Source: CF-162 sp040882565 (GTDB taxonomy: Bacteria; Chloroflexota; Dehalococcoidia; SM23-28-2; RBG-16-64-32). From it: a DNA stretch of 64,000 bases. The stretch's first letter is position 1; the number at the start of each line of letters is the position of its first letter. The stretch covers positions 1 to 64,000 of the forward strand of contig JBBEAZ010000023.1 of the NCBI GenBank assembly GCA_040882565.1, read 5' to 3'. The position numbers and the translations under genes were made by a program. Below, in pieces: positions 1 through 7,135 of the stretch. The notes under the pieces were generated by a model. The model ran no database searches, was not told the origin of the DNA, and worked only from the letters and a program-made list of their open reading frames with translations.

Positions 1-1
1 C

Positions 2-1861
2 CGCACGAAGAACAACCCGGTGCTCATCGGCGAGCCCGGCGTCGGCAAGACCGCCATCGTCGAGGCACTCGCTCAGCGGATCATCAAAGGCGAAGTTCCC
101 GAGATGCTGCTCAACAAGCGCATCGTCACGCTGGACATCGGCTCGCTTGTCGCCGGCACGAAGTACCGTGGTGAGTTCGAAGAGCGCCTGAAGAAAGTCA
201 TCGAAGAACTGAAGGCCGCCGGCAACTGCATCCTCTTCATCGACGAGATGCACATGCTGGTTGGCGCCGGCGCCGCCGAAGGCGCTGTTGACGCCGCGAA
301 CATCCTGAAACCATCGCTCGCCCGCGGCGAGTTGCAGTGCGTCGGCGCCACCACGCTCGACGACTACCGCAAGCACATCGAGAAGGACTCCGCGCTGGAA
401 AGACGCCTGCAGCCGATCACGGTTGATGAGCCGTCCATCGAGGACACCATCCTCATCCTCAAGGGCGTTCGCGCCCGCTACGAGGAGCACCACGGCCTGA
501 CTATCACGGACGAGGCGCTAGAAGCAGCTGCCGAACTGGCCTCGCGTTACGTCCCCGACCGCTTCCTCCCTGACAAGGCGATCGACCTCGTTGACGAGGC
601 CGCGTCTCGCGTCCGCATCAAGCGCTCGTACGCGCCGCCTCCACTGCAGGAAGCGGCCAAAGGCCTCGATACGCTGCGCCGCGAGAAGGAAGAGGCGATC
701 ACCGCCCAGCAGTACGAATACGCCGCCGAACTGCGTGACCGTGAAGTGAAGCTCCAGGACAAGCTGGAGGGCATGCAGACCGGCTGGCAAGAAGAGAAGA
801 AGGAAGAGGCGCCCGTCGTCGACGCCGAAGACATCTGCGAGGTCGTCGCGATGTGGACCGGCATCCCGGTGACGCGCATCGCCTCCGAGGAGTCCCAGCG
901 CCTCCTGCAGATGGAGGACGTCCTCCACGAGAAGATCGTCGGCCAGGACGAGGCGATCCACAGCATCGCCAAGGCGGTCCGCCGTGCCCGCGCCGGTCTC
1001 AAGGACCCGCGCCGGCCCATCGGTGTCTTCATGTTCCTCGGCCCCACCGGCGTCGGTAAGACCTACCTGGCCCGTGTGCTTGCCGAGTTCATGTTCGGCA
1101 GCGAAGAGGCGATGATCAAGCTCGACATGTCTGAGTTCATGGAGAAGCACAACGTCTCCAGGCTCATCGGTGCGCCTCCCGGCTACGTGGGCTACGAGGA
1201 CGCCGGACAGCTCACCGACACCGTGCGCCGCAAGTCGTACTGCCTGATCCTCCTCGACGAAATCGAGAAGGCGCACCCGGAAGTCTTCAACATGCTGCTG
1301 CAGATCTTCGACGACGGTCACCTGACCGACGCCAAGGGCCGCCGTGTCGACTTCCGCAACACGATCATGATCATGACCTCGAACGTCGGCTCGGACCTCA
1401 TCCGCAAGGACAGCACGCTCGGTTTCGCCGTCAACACCGACGAGTCGAAGACGGTTTCCGACCAGCACTCGAAGATGCAGGACAAGGTGCTCCAGGCCAT
1501 GAAGAACGTCTTCCGCCCGGAGTTCATCAACCGGCTCGATGCGACAGTCGTCTTCCACTCGCTCACGAAGGCCCACATCCGCGAGATCGTAACCAACGAG
1601 ATGAAGCAGGTCATCACGCAGCTCAAGACGAAGGGCCTGACGATGGAGATCAGCGAAGCCGCGCTCGACTGGGTCGGCGAGAAGGGATACGATCCGGTGT
1701 TTGGCGCACGGCCGTTGCGCCGCGTGATCCAGAACGAGATCGAAGACCGTCTCTCCGAGGCGCTTCTCCAGGAGCGGTTCAACGACGGCGACACCGTCAA
1801 GATCGACGTCCAGAACGACGAGATCGTGCTGGACAACGCGTCCACGCCCGCGCTGGCCTAG
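2..1861 (+). CDS. clpC: ATP-dependent Clp protease ATP-binding subunit ClpC (5' end outside window)
   Basis: Hsp100 unfoldase that feeds substrates to the ClpP peptidase in the cytoplasm. The reading frame is open to the left edge, so the N-terminal Clp-N repeats are missing. What remains is the first AAA+ domain (Walker A GEPGVGKT near window residue 10, Walker B LFIDEMHMLVG), a short UVR-type middle region (AAELRDREVKLQDKLE), and the second AAA+ domain (Walker A GPTGVGKT, Walker B LILLDEIEK, GARPLRR sensor 2). The short middle domain with a UVR motif fits ClpC rather than ClpB, which has a long coiled coil. The stop at 1859-1861 is followed by a strong intrinsic terminator. The family call is very secure. 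Confidence 0.96.
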   Translation, partial: RTKNNPVLIGEPGVGKTAIVEALAQRIIKGEVPEMLLNKRIVTLDIGSLVAGTKYRGEFEERLKKVIEELKAAGNCILFIDEMHMLVGAGAAEGAVDAANILKPSLARGELQCVGATTLDDYRKHIEKDSALERRLQPITVDEPSIEDTILILKGVRARYEEHHGLTITDEALEAAAELASRYVPDRFLPDKAIDLVDEAASRVRIKRSYAPPPLQEAAKGLDTLRREKEEAITAQQYEYAAELRDREVKLQDKLEGMQTGWQEEKKEEAPVVDAEDICEVVAMWTGIPVTRIASEESQRLLQMEDVLHEKIVGQDEAIHSIAKAVRRARAGLKDPRRPIGVFMFLGPTGVGKTYLARVLAEFMFGSEEAMIKLDMSEFMEKHNVSRLIGAPPGYVGYEDAGQLTDTVRRKSYCLILLDEIEKAHPEVFNMLLQIFDDGHLTDAKGRRVDFRNTIMIMTSNVGSDLIRKDSTLGFAVNTDESKTVSDQHSKMQDKVLQAMKNVFRPEFINRLDATVVFHSLTKAHIREIVTNEMKQVITQLKTKGLTMEISEAALDWVGEKGYDPVFGARPLRRVIQNEIEDRLSEALLQERFNDGDTVKIDVQNDEIVLDNASTPALA

Positions 1862-1881
1862 CGCACTAACACTCGCCTGAA

Positions 1882-1913
1882 AAAGAGCCGCCCGCAATGG
1901 GCGGCTCTTTCGT
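1882..1913 (+). terminator. Rho-independent terminator of clpC
   Basis: A perfect 12-bp stem (1882-1893 with 1899-1910, arms AAAGAGCCGCCC and GGGCGGCTCTTT) closes a 5-nt loop and its 3' arm ends in a T-run. It lies 20 bp after the clpC stop. The A-tract on the 5' side would also let it work weakly on the other strand. Confidence 0.9.
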
Positions 1914-1943
1914 TAGTACAGTGTAAATCGCCGCCATCGGGAC

Positions 1944-1949
1944 TATGCT
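1944..1949 (+). promoter_or_regulatory. -10 box of a leaderless promoter for the LuxR-type gene
   Basis: TATGCT lies exactly 6 nt before ATG 1956, the same box-to-start spacing seen at other genes in this window. It argues that ATG 1956, not the downstream TTG 1992, is the ancestral start. Confidence 0.55.
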
Positions 1950-1991
1950 GATTGCATGGGGCAGCGCGGACGTCCATGACATCCGGACATA

Positions 1992-2906
1992 TTGACGCCC
2001 CGCGAGTGGGAGGTCGTGGCTCTTGTGCGGGAAGGGGTGAGCAACGGCCAGATTGCTGAACGGCTGCAGATATCAGAGCGCACGGCGAAGTTTCACGTCT
2101 CGGAGATTCTGAGCAAGCTGGGACTGAAATCGCGCGAGGAGATCAACGATTGGTTCATGACCAAGCCGGACACCCAGAGGCGCTGGGCGAAGCTTGCGAT
2201 CTCAATTGGCCTCGGGGCGGCGGCGCTCGCCTGCTTAGTCGCCCTGGCGGTCCTTGCTGTCGCGACAGTCAGCACGACGGAAAAGACAACGGCGCTGCAA
2301 ATCGAGCCCGGAGACGTCATTCACTACACAACCAAGACCAGCGGAATCAACCTCGGCAATCCGGAACAGACGGTAGAGTCGTGGATCCTCGTTGGGGAAG
2401 ACTTCAACACCGATAAGGCGCGAGTTTTCGCGTATAACGAGGCCGGTCGGGTTACTCAAGACGGCTGGACTGACGCCGACCTTGGGCTGACCTCGAACAA
2501 CGGGCGGAGCTTTGCGCGGCCGCAGTTTCAATCAGTGTTCATGTGGACGGACCAATCGACGATCGGTGAGGATCTTCTGCGATCCGGAAAGGGACCAAAC
2601 ACCACACTCGCCCCTGACGAGCGTCCGTTTCACTTCGCCGGCAGAAGTGAGATCGCCGGCGTCACTGTGCAGGTCTACGAGAATGTCTTTGACTTGGACG
2701 CCGATCCTGAGTATCCGTTTGAACGCGATGGTCGGCTTGTCCGCCGCGTATTCCTCAGTGACGAACCTTTCGGGTTGGACTTCGGCGAAGAGACTTACTA
2801 CGTGGACGGCAACGGTACGGAGTATCCAGTTCTGGACCGAGATTGGCTTACGTTTGAGGTCATTGACCTTGAGCACACGCCGCCCAACGTCTTCCAATTT
2901 CAGTAA
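1992..2906 (+). CDS. Membrane-tethered LuxR-type HTH regulator; start region interrupted by in-frame TGA
   Basis: The open frame starts at TTG 1992 and encodes 304 aa. Residues 1-55 are a LuxR/GerE helix-turn-helix (TPREWEVVALVREGVSNGQIAERL split around SNGQIAERLQISERTAKFHV), residues about 66-90 are one transmembrane helix, and the rest is an extracytoplasmic domain of unknown family. This is a ToxR/CadC-like one-component layout, but with a LuxR DNA-binding domain. Upstream in the same frame, ATG 1956 encodes MGQRGRP, then TGA (1977-1979), then HPDI running into LTPREWEV. Together these rebuild the N-terminus common in Chloroflexota LuxR proteins, with a stop where one residue should be. 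The gene may be a nonsense pseudogene, may restart at TTG 1992, or may carry a base error. Its target is unknown. Confidence 0.7.
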   Translation: MTPREWEVVALVREGVSNGQIAERLQISERTAKFHVSEILSKLGLKSREEINDWFMTKPDTQRRWAKLAISIGLGAAALACLVALAVLAVATVSTTEKTTALQIEPGDVIHYTTKTSGINLGNPEQTVESWILVGEDFNTDKARVFAYNEAGRVTQDGWTDADLGLTSNNGRSFARPQFQSVFMWTDQSTIGEDLLRSGKGPNTTLAPDERPFHFAGRSEIAGVTVQVYENVFDLDADPEYPFERDGRLVRRVFLSDEPFGLDFGEETYYVDGNGTEYPVLDRDWLTFEVIDLEHTPPNVFQFQ

Positions 2907-2982
2907 CTCGTCGCCAATTCATCCACATCCTCGTGCCATTCGCCTATCGCTACTCAAGCCCGCGCTCTGAAACAATCGGGGT

Positions 2983-4356
2983 GTGAGCACCCTTGGCGCC
3001 AGCAGGCGCGCCGCGAAGACGCACTTCGCCTGCACCGAATGCGGGCACGAAACCGCGAAGTGGGAGGGACGGTGCCCCGGCTGCGGGGCCTGGAACAGCT
3101 TCCGCGAGTGGTCGGAGCCCACGGCCTCATCCATGCCATCCGCGTACGTCGCAGCCACGCCAATCGCCATCGACGAACTCGTCTTCAGCGATGGCGCGCG
3201 ACTGCCGCTCGGGATATCCGAGTTCGACCGCGTACTCGGTGGCGGTGTCGTCTCCGGCTCGCTCATCCTGATGGGCGGCGACCCCGGCATCGGCAAGTCC
3301 ACTCTCGTGCTGCAAGCGGCGAGCGCAGTGACCGCGCGGAAGCCCGTGCTGTACGTCTCCGCTGAGGAGTCCGCCGCGCAGGTCAAGATGCGCGCCGAGC
3401 GCCTCGGCCTGGGCGCTGGTCAGCTTCTCCTGCTGGCCGAGACAAGCCTCGACGCGGCCTTGCGGCAGGCGGAAGCCTGCGACCCCGCCCTCGTCGTAGT
3501 GGACTCCGTCCAGACCGTGTTCAGCGAAAGCGCCGGGAACTCGCCCGGCAGCATCTCCCAACTGCGCGAGTGCGCCGGCATGCTGATGCGCTGGGCCAAG
3601 TCACGCAACATCTCGGTGATCCTGATCGGACACGTCACGAAGGACGGCGATATCGCCGGCCCGCGCCTCCTGGAGCACGTTGTCGACGTCGTCCTGTACC
3701 TCGAAGGCGAGCGCTTCAGCAGCTATCGGCTGCTGCGGGCGGTCAAGAACCGCTTCGGCTCCGTCGACGAGGTCGGCGTCTTCGAGATGACCGGCAGCGG
3801 CCTGCGCGGCGTCGAGAACCCGTCCGAGGCGTTCATCGCCGAGCGCGCGGCAGACCCGATCGGCTCAGCGATCGTGCCGGTCATGGAGGGCTCGCGACCC
3901 GTCCTCGTCGAAGTCCAGGCGCTCACCAGTCCCACCGCCACACCGGTGCCTCGTCGCACCGCCAACGGCCTCGACTCCGGGCGTCTCTTGCTGGTGACGG
4001 CCGTGCTGACGCGACGGCTGGGTCTTCCTCTCGCTGGCCAGGACGTGATTGCCAACGTCGTCGGTGGCCTGCGCATCAGCGAACCCGCTGCCGACCTCGG
4101 GCTCGCGCTGGCGATCTGCTCGTCGCACCGTGACGCGCCGCTGCCGTCGGACCTTGTCGCGCTGGGGGAAATCGGCCTCTCGGGCGAGCTTCGCTCCGTG
4201 TCACACCTCGAGCGCCGTCTGCTGGAGGCCGAGCGACTCGGCTTCAGGCGGTGCCTCTTGCCCGAGAGCACCCTCTCGCGGCAGCGTCCGAAAACCCGAA
4301 TCGACCTTCTCCCTGCGCCGGACGTGCGCCGTGCGGCGGCACTTGCCCTCGGATAA
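2983..4356 (+). CDS. radA: DNA repair protein RadA
   Basis: RecA-like ATPase that drives branch migration during recombinational repair. The 457-aa protein has the family's full layout: an N-terminal C4 zinc finger (Cys17, Cys20, Cys31, Cys34), Walker A GGDPGIGKST at residues 98-107, the RadA-specific KNRFG motif near residue 256, and a C-terminal Lon-protease-like domain. The start is GTG 2983. An AACAAT box ends 6 nt before it, so the mRNA may be leaderless, and no Shine-Dalgarno sequence is visible. It is followed at 85 bp by the glycosyltransferase gene, which has its own promoter-like box. Family assignment is secure. Confidence 0.96.
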   Translation: MSTLGASRRAAKTHFACTECGHETAKWEGRCPGCGAWNSFREWSEPTASSMPSAYVAATPIAIDELVFSDGARLPLGISEFDRVLGGGVVSGSLILMGGDPGIGKSTLVLQAASAVTARKPVLYVSAEESAAQVKMRAERLGLGAGQLLLLAETSLDAALRQAEACDPALVVVDSVQTVFSESAGNSPGSISQLRECAGMLMRWAKSRNISVILIGHVTKDGDIAGPRLLEHVVDVVLYLEGERFSSYRLLRAVKNRFGSVDEVGVFEMTGSGLRGVENPSEAFIAERAADPIGSAIVPVMEGSRPVLVEVQALTSPTATPVPRRTANGLDSGRLLLVTAVLTRRLGLPLAGQDVIANVVGGLRISEPAADLGLALAICSSHRDAPLPSDLVALGEIGLSGELRSVSHLERRLLEAERLGFRRCLLPESTLSRQRPKTRIDLLPAPDVRRAAALALG

Positions 4357-4405
4357 CATTGGGTAACCAGCTTACACACATAAGGTGCGGAAGCCTTCGC
4401 TCTGT

Positions 4406-4411
4406 TAGACT
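4406..4411 (+). promoter_or_regulatory. -10 box upstream of the glycosyltransferase leader ORF
   Basis: TAGACT ends 7 nt before GTG 4419, matching the leaderless spacing seen elsewhere. The predicted first transcribed base is close to 4419, so the glycosyltransferase message would carry only about 23 nt of leader. Confidence 0.4.
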
Positions 4412-4418
4412 GTGAACG

Positions 4419-4445
4419 GTGATTACCGGGCCGACACGCGGATGA
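4419..4445 (+). CDS. Putative leaderless micro-ORF (8 codons) coupled to the glycosyltransferase
   Basis: GTG 4419 lies 7 nt after a TAGACT box and opens an 8-codon frame (MITGPTRG). Its TGA at 4443-4445 overlaps the ATG (4442-4444) of the next gene as ATGA. That geometry would let ribosomes loaded on a leaderless end reinitiate at the glycosyltransferase. The frame is too short for coding statistics, so this rests only on position. Confidence 0.3.
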   Translation: MITGPTRG

Positions 4446-6013
4446 ACAACACCCCCGCCGACACCGGCGCCACCGTGGCCGTGACAGCGCTGCCACGGCT
4501 CTCGCGGTCGGAGATACTTTTCCTTCTCGGCCTTTTCCTCGTCCCGATCCTGCTCTACCTGCCGTTCGCCGGCGCCCCGTTTGAGCGCGACGAAGGCGTC
4601 TACGCGACGATCGCCCAGGGCGTCCTCAACGGCCAGGTTCCGTACCGCGATCTCTTCGACAACAAGCCGCCGCTGGTCTACCTCTGGTACGCGTTCAGCT
4701 TCACGCTCTTCGGCGAGAGCGTCTTCGCGCCGCGAATCGTCGCCGCGATATTCCTGTCGCTGACCACGCTGGCGCTATTCAACCAGGCGCGCATGGTTCT
4801 GCCGATGCCGGCCGCACGCCTCGCCGCCGGGCTCTTCGCGATCTCGACCGGGCTGCCATGGGTTGCCCTGCACGCGAACACCGAGGCGTATATGCTCCTG
4901 CCATTGGTCTCGTCGCTGATGTTCTTCACGATCGGGATGAAGGACGGCCAGCTACGTTGGTTCGTCATCGCCGGAATGCTCGCCGGGCTGGCGATGGCGA
5001 CGAAGCAGGTCGCAATGTGGAATCTCCTGGCGCTGGCGATGGTCTCGCTAATCTGGCACGCGCGAACAATCGAGTCGCAATTGCGCGCTCTTGCGCCGAC
5101 TGCGGCACTCTTCGCCGGGTGCCTCCTGAGCCTCGCGGCCGTTGCCCTGCCGTTCACACTGACGGGCTCACTCGACGACCTGATCTACGCCAATCTCTCT
5201 TACAACTGGCTTTACATAAACTTCCTCTCCTACGCTGAACGCCTGGCGAACTTTGGCTACGGTCTCCTCTTCTTCAGCGCCGTCGCCGCTCCCTTCGCCG
5301 TTGGCGCACTCGCCGGTCTCGTCGTGATCTGGCGAAGACGCAGCGCCGCGACAGACTACGTGCTCATCCTCTGGGCCGTCGCCTCGGCAATCGGCGTCGC
5401 CTCCGGCGGACGCTTCTTCCCGCACTACTTCCTCCAGTTGATGCCGTCGGCGGCCGTGCTCACCGGCGTGGTCATCTATGACCGATTTGTAAACGGCAAC
5501 GACCGCGTTCTCAGCCGCCCGGCCTGGATGATCGCCCTCTTCCTGATCATCGTGTCCGTCGGCACGACAACGGTGCTGTACCTCGCGCCGCAGCAGGCAG
5601 AGCAGCAGGTCGTCTCCAGCGTCTACCACCAGAAAGAGTGGGAGGCGAGCAGCCAGGAGCTGGGCGAGTACATCAAGGCCCGCACAGGTCCTGAGGATCC
5701 GATCTTCAACTACGGCCGCGAATCGCAGCTGTACTTCTATGCGGACCGGCCGCCGGCGATCCGCAACTTCTATGACTGGGCATTGGAGTACGACGACACC
5801 TTGCTGGCTAGAGTAATAGCAGACCTTGAGGTCGCGCGGCCGATATACTTCATCGACTCCGCGCAGGCGCCGCTCTTTGAAGATTGGGGTGCCGCTCATC
5901 CTCCTGAGTTGCGGCAGTTCCTGAACGAGAACTATGAGTACGCCGGCCGCATCTACTTCGCCGATGTATATCGGCTCAAAGACGCGCCGCCGCTCCAGGT
6001 CTCCGGCCACTAG
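4442..6013 (+). CDS. GT39/ArnT-like multi-pass membrane glycosyltransferase
   Basis: The protein has about 523 aa with many hydrophobic helices. After the first helix comes an acidic loop, FERDEGVYATIAQGVLNG, and then DNKPPLVY. These are the signature of the dolichyl-phosphate-mannose/undecaprenyl-phosphate-sugar transferase fold, in which the Asp-Glu pair is catalytic. The C-terminal third (about residue 390 on) is less hydrophobic and probably extracytoplasmic. The expected role is transfer of a lipid-linked sugar to an envelope acceptor; donor and acceptor cannot be read from sequence. ATG 4442 is preferred because it overlaps a micro-ORF stop. GTG 4412 is an in-frame alternative but sits directly on the promoter box. 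The gene converges with rodA. Confidence 0.75.
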   Translation: MNNTPADTGATVAVTALPRLSRSEILFLLGLFLVPILLYLPFAGAPFERDEGVYATIAQGVLNGQVPYRDLFDNKPPLVYLWYAFSFTLFGESVFAPRIVAAIFLSLTTLALFNQARMVLPMPAARLAAGLFAISTGLPWVALHANTEAYMLLPLVSSLMFFTIGMKDGQLRWFVIAGMLAGLAMATKQVAMWNLLALAMVSLIWHARTIESQLRALAPTAALFAGCLLSLAAVALPFTLTGSLDDLIYANLSYNWLYINFLSYAERLANFGYGLLFFSAVAAPFAVGALAGLVVIWRRRSAATDYVLILWAVASAIGVASGGRFFPHYFLQLMPSAAVLTGVVIYDRFVNGNDRVLSRPAWMIALFLIIVSVGTTTVLYLAPQQAEQQVVSSVYHQKEWEASSQELGEYIKARTGPEDPIFNYGRESQLYFYADRPPAIRNFYDWALEYDDTLLARVIADLEVARPIYFIDSAQAPLFEDWGAAHPPELRQFLNENYEYAGRIYFADVYRLKDAPPLQVSGH

Positions 6014-6025
6014 CCGCCAGGACGC

Positions 6026-7135
6026 TCAGAACTCGATACGTTTATGGCGTATCACGATGCCTTCTAACAGCCCCAGGGCGACGAACATCATCACGAGCGA
6101 GCTGCCGCCCTGGCTGATGAATGGCAAGGGGATGCCGGTCACAGGCACCAGGCGGATGTTCACGGCAACGTTAATGAACACCTGGAAGAGGATCATGATC
6201 ACGATCCCGGTGGCGATCAGCCTGCCGAATTGGTCCTGCGCCAGGTTCGCCGCACGGATCCCGCGGAAGAGCAGCGCTGTGAACAACGCCAGCAGAATGA
6301 TCGCGCCGAACAGGCCTAGCTCCTCGCCGAGCACGCTAAAGATGTAGTCCGTCGTCGATGTCTGGAGGAAGTCGAGTTGCGTCTGCGTGCCGTCGGTGAT
6401 CCCTTTGCCGAAGAGCCCGCCGGAGCCGATGCCAATCTCCGCCTGGCGGATGTTGAAGCCGCCGCCGAGAGGATCGGACGCGGGGTCGATCCAGAGCCTG
6501 AATCGATCGAGCTGATAGTCGTTGAGCGCGAGAAGCGCGCCGAACGGCAGGAGCGCCACCACACACCCCAGGAAGATCGCGAGCGTCCTCGGCGGTGCGC
6601 CTGCCATCGTCACCATGCCCAGCCAGATAGCGCCGAAGACCAGCGCCGTCCCCATGTCGGGCTCCATCATCACCAGCCCGGCAGGAACGAGCATCATCAC
6701 AAGCGAGATCCCGAAGACCCGCGGGTCGTCCATCTGGTGCTGCCGGTCGGCAAGATAACGGGCGAGCGCGACAATCACCAACAACTTGGCGACCTCGGAC
6801 GCCTGGATCTGCTGGCCCGCGAATGCGAACCAGCGTGTCGACCCATAGGCGGAGTCGCCGACGAACAGGACGGCAATCAGCAAGACGACCGCAAGGGCAT
6901 ACAACCCGGCGGCCATCTGTCCGTAGGCGCGGTAGTCCATCCAGGCGACGGCTACCATCGCCCCGACCCCGAGGCAGGCGAAGACGAGCTGCTTCACCAT
7001 CGGGTGGCTCAGGTTGACGTCCGGATACGCATTGAGAGACGCGCTGTAGAGCAGCAGGCTGCCATACGCGACCAGCGCCGCCGCGAGGAGGATCAGGATG
7101 ACATCGAAGTGGCGGATCGCCCGCGCCTCGATCAT
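6026..7135 (-). CDS. rodA: Rod shape-determining peptidoglycan polymerase RodA
   Basis: SEDS-family glycosyltransferase that polymerises lipid II during cylindrical wall growth, working with PBP2. The 369-aa protein is almost entirely transmembrane (about ten helices). It carries SEDS motifs such as FGAIWLGMV, an extracellular loop with DPLGGGFNIRQAEIGIGSGG, and the C-terminal VTGIPLPFISQGGSS signature. Its ATG overlaps the mrdA stop as ATGA, so the two are translationally coupled. It is the last gene of the mreB-mreC-mreD-mrdA-rodA operon. That operon context favours RodA over FtsW. Confidence 0.95.
   Translation of the reverse strand: MIEARAIRHFDVILILLAAALVAYGSLLLYSASLNAYPDVNLSHPMVKQLVFACLGVGAMVAVAWMDYRAYGQMAAGLYALAVVLLIAVLFVGDSAYGSTRWFAFAGQQIQASEVAKLLVIVALARYLADRQHQMDDPRVFGISLVMMLVPAGLVMMEPDMGTALVFGAIWLGMVTMAGAPPRTLAIFLGCVVALLPFGALLALNDYQLDRFRLWIDPASDPLGGGFNIRQAEIGIGSGGLFGKGITDGTQTQLDFLQTSTTDYIFSVLGEELGLFGAIILLALFTALLFRGIRAANLAQDQFGRLIATGIVIMILFQVFINVAVNIRLVPVTGIPLPFISQGGSSLVMMFVALGLLEGIVIRHKRIEF

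Noticed and set aside
518..1897. A 459-codon open frame antisense to clpC
   Set aside because: It shadows the clpC codon periodicity, has no family motifs and is rich in residues typical of antisense frames (Val, Asp, Leu, Arg, His).
1977..1979. TGA recoded as selenocysteine in the LuxR-type gene
   Set aside because: The position corresponds to a Pro/Arg in homologs, no SECIS-like stem follows closely, and other genes in the window end at TGA normally.
5168..6010. A 280-codon open frame antisense to the glycosyltransferase
   Set aside because: No signal, motif or ribosome site; explained by high GC and the strong coding bias of the plus strand.
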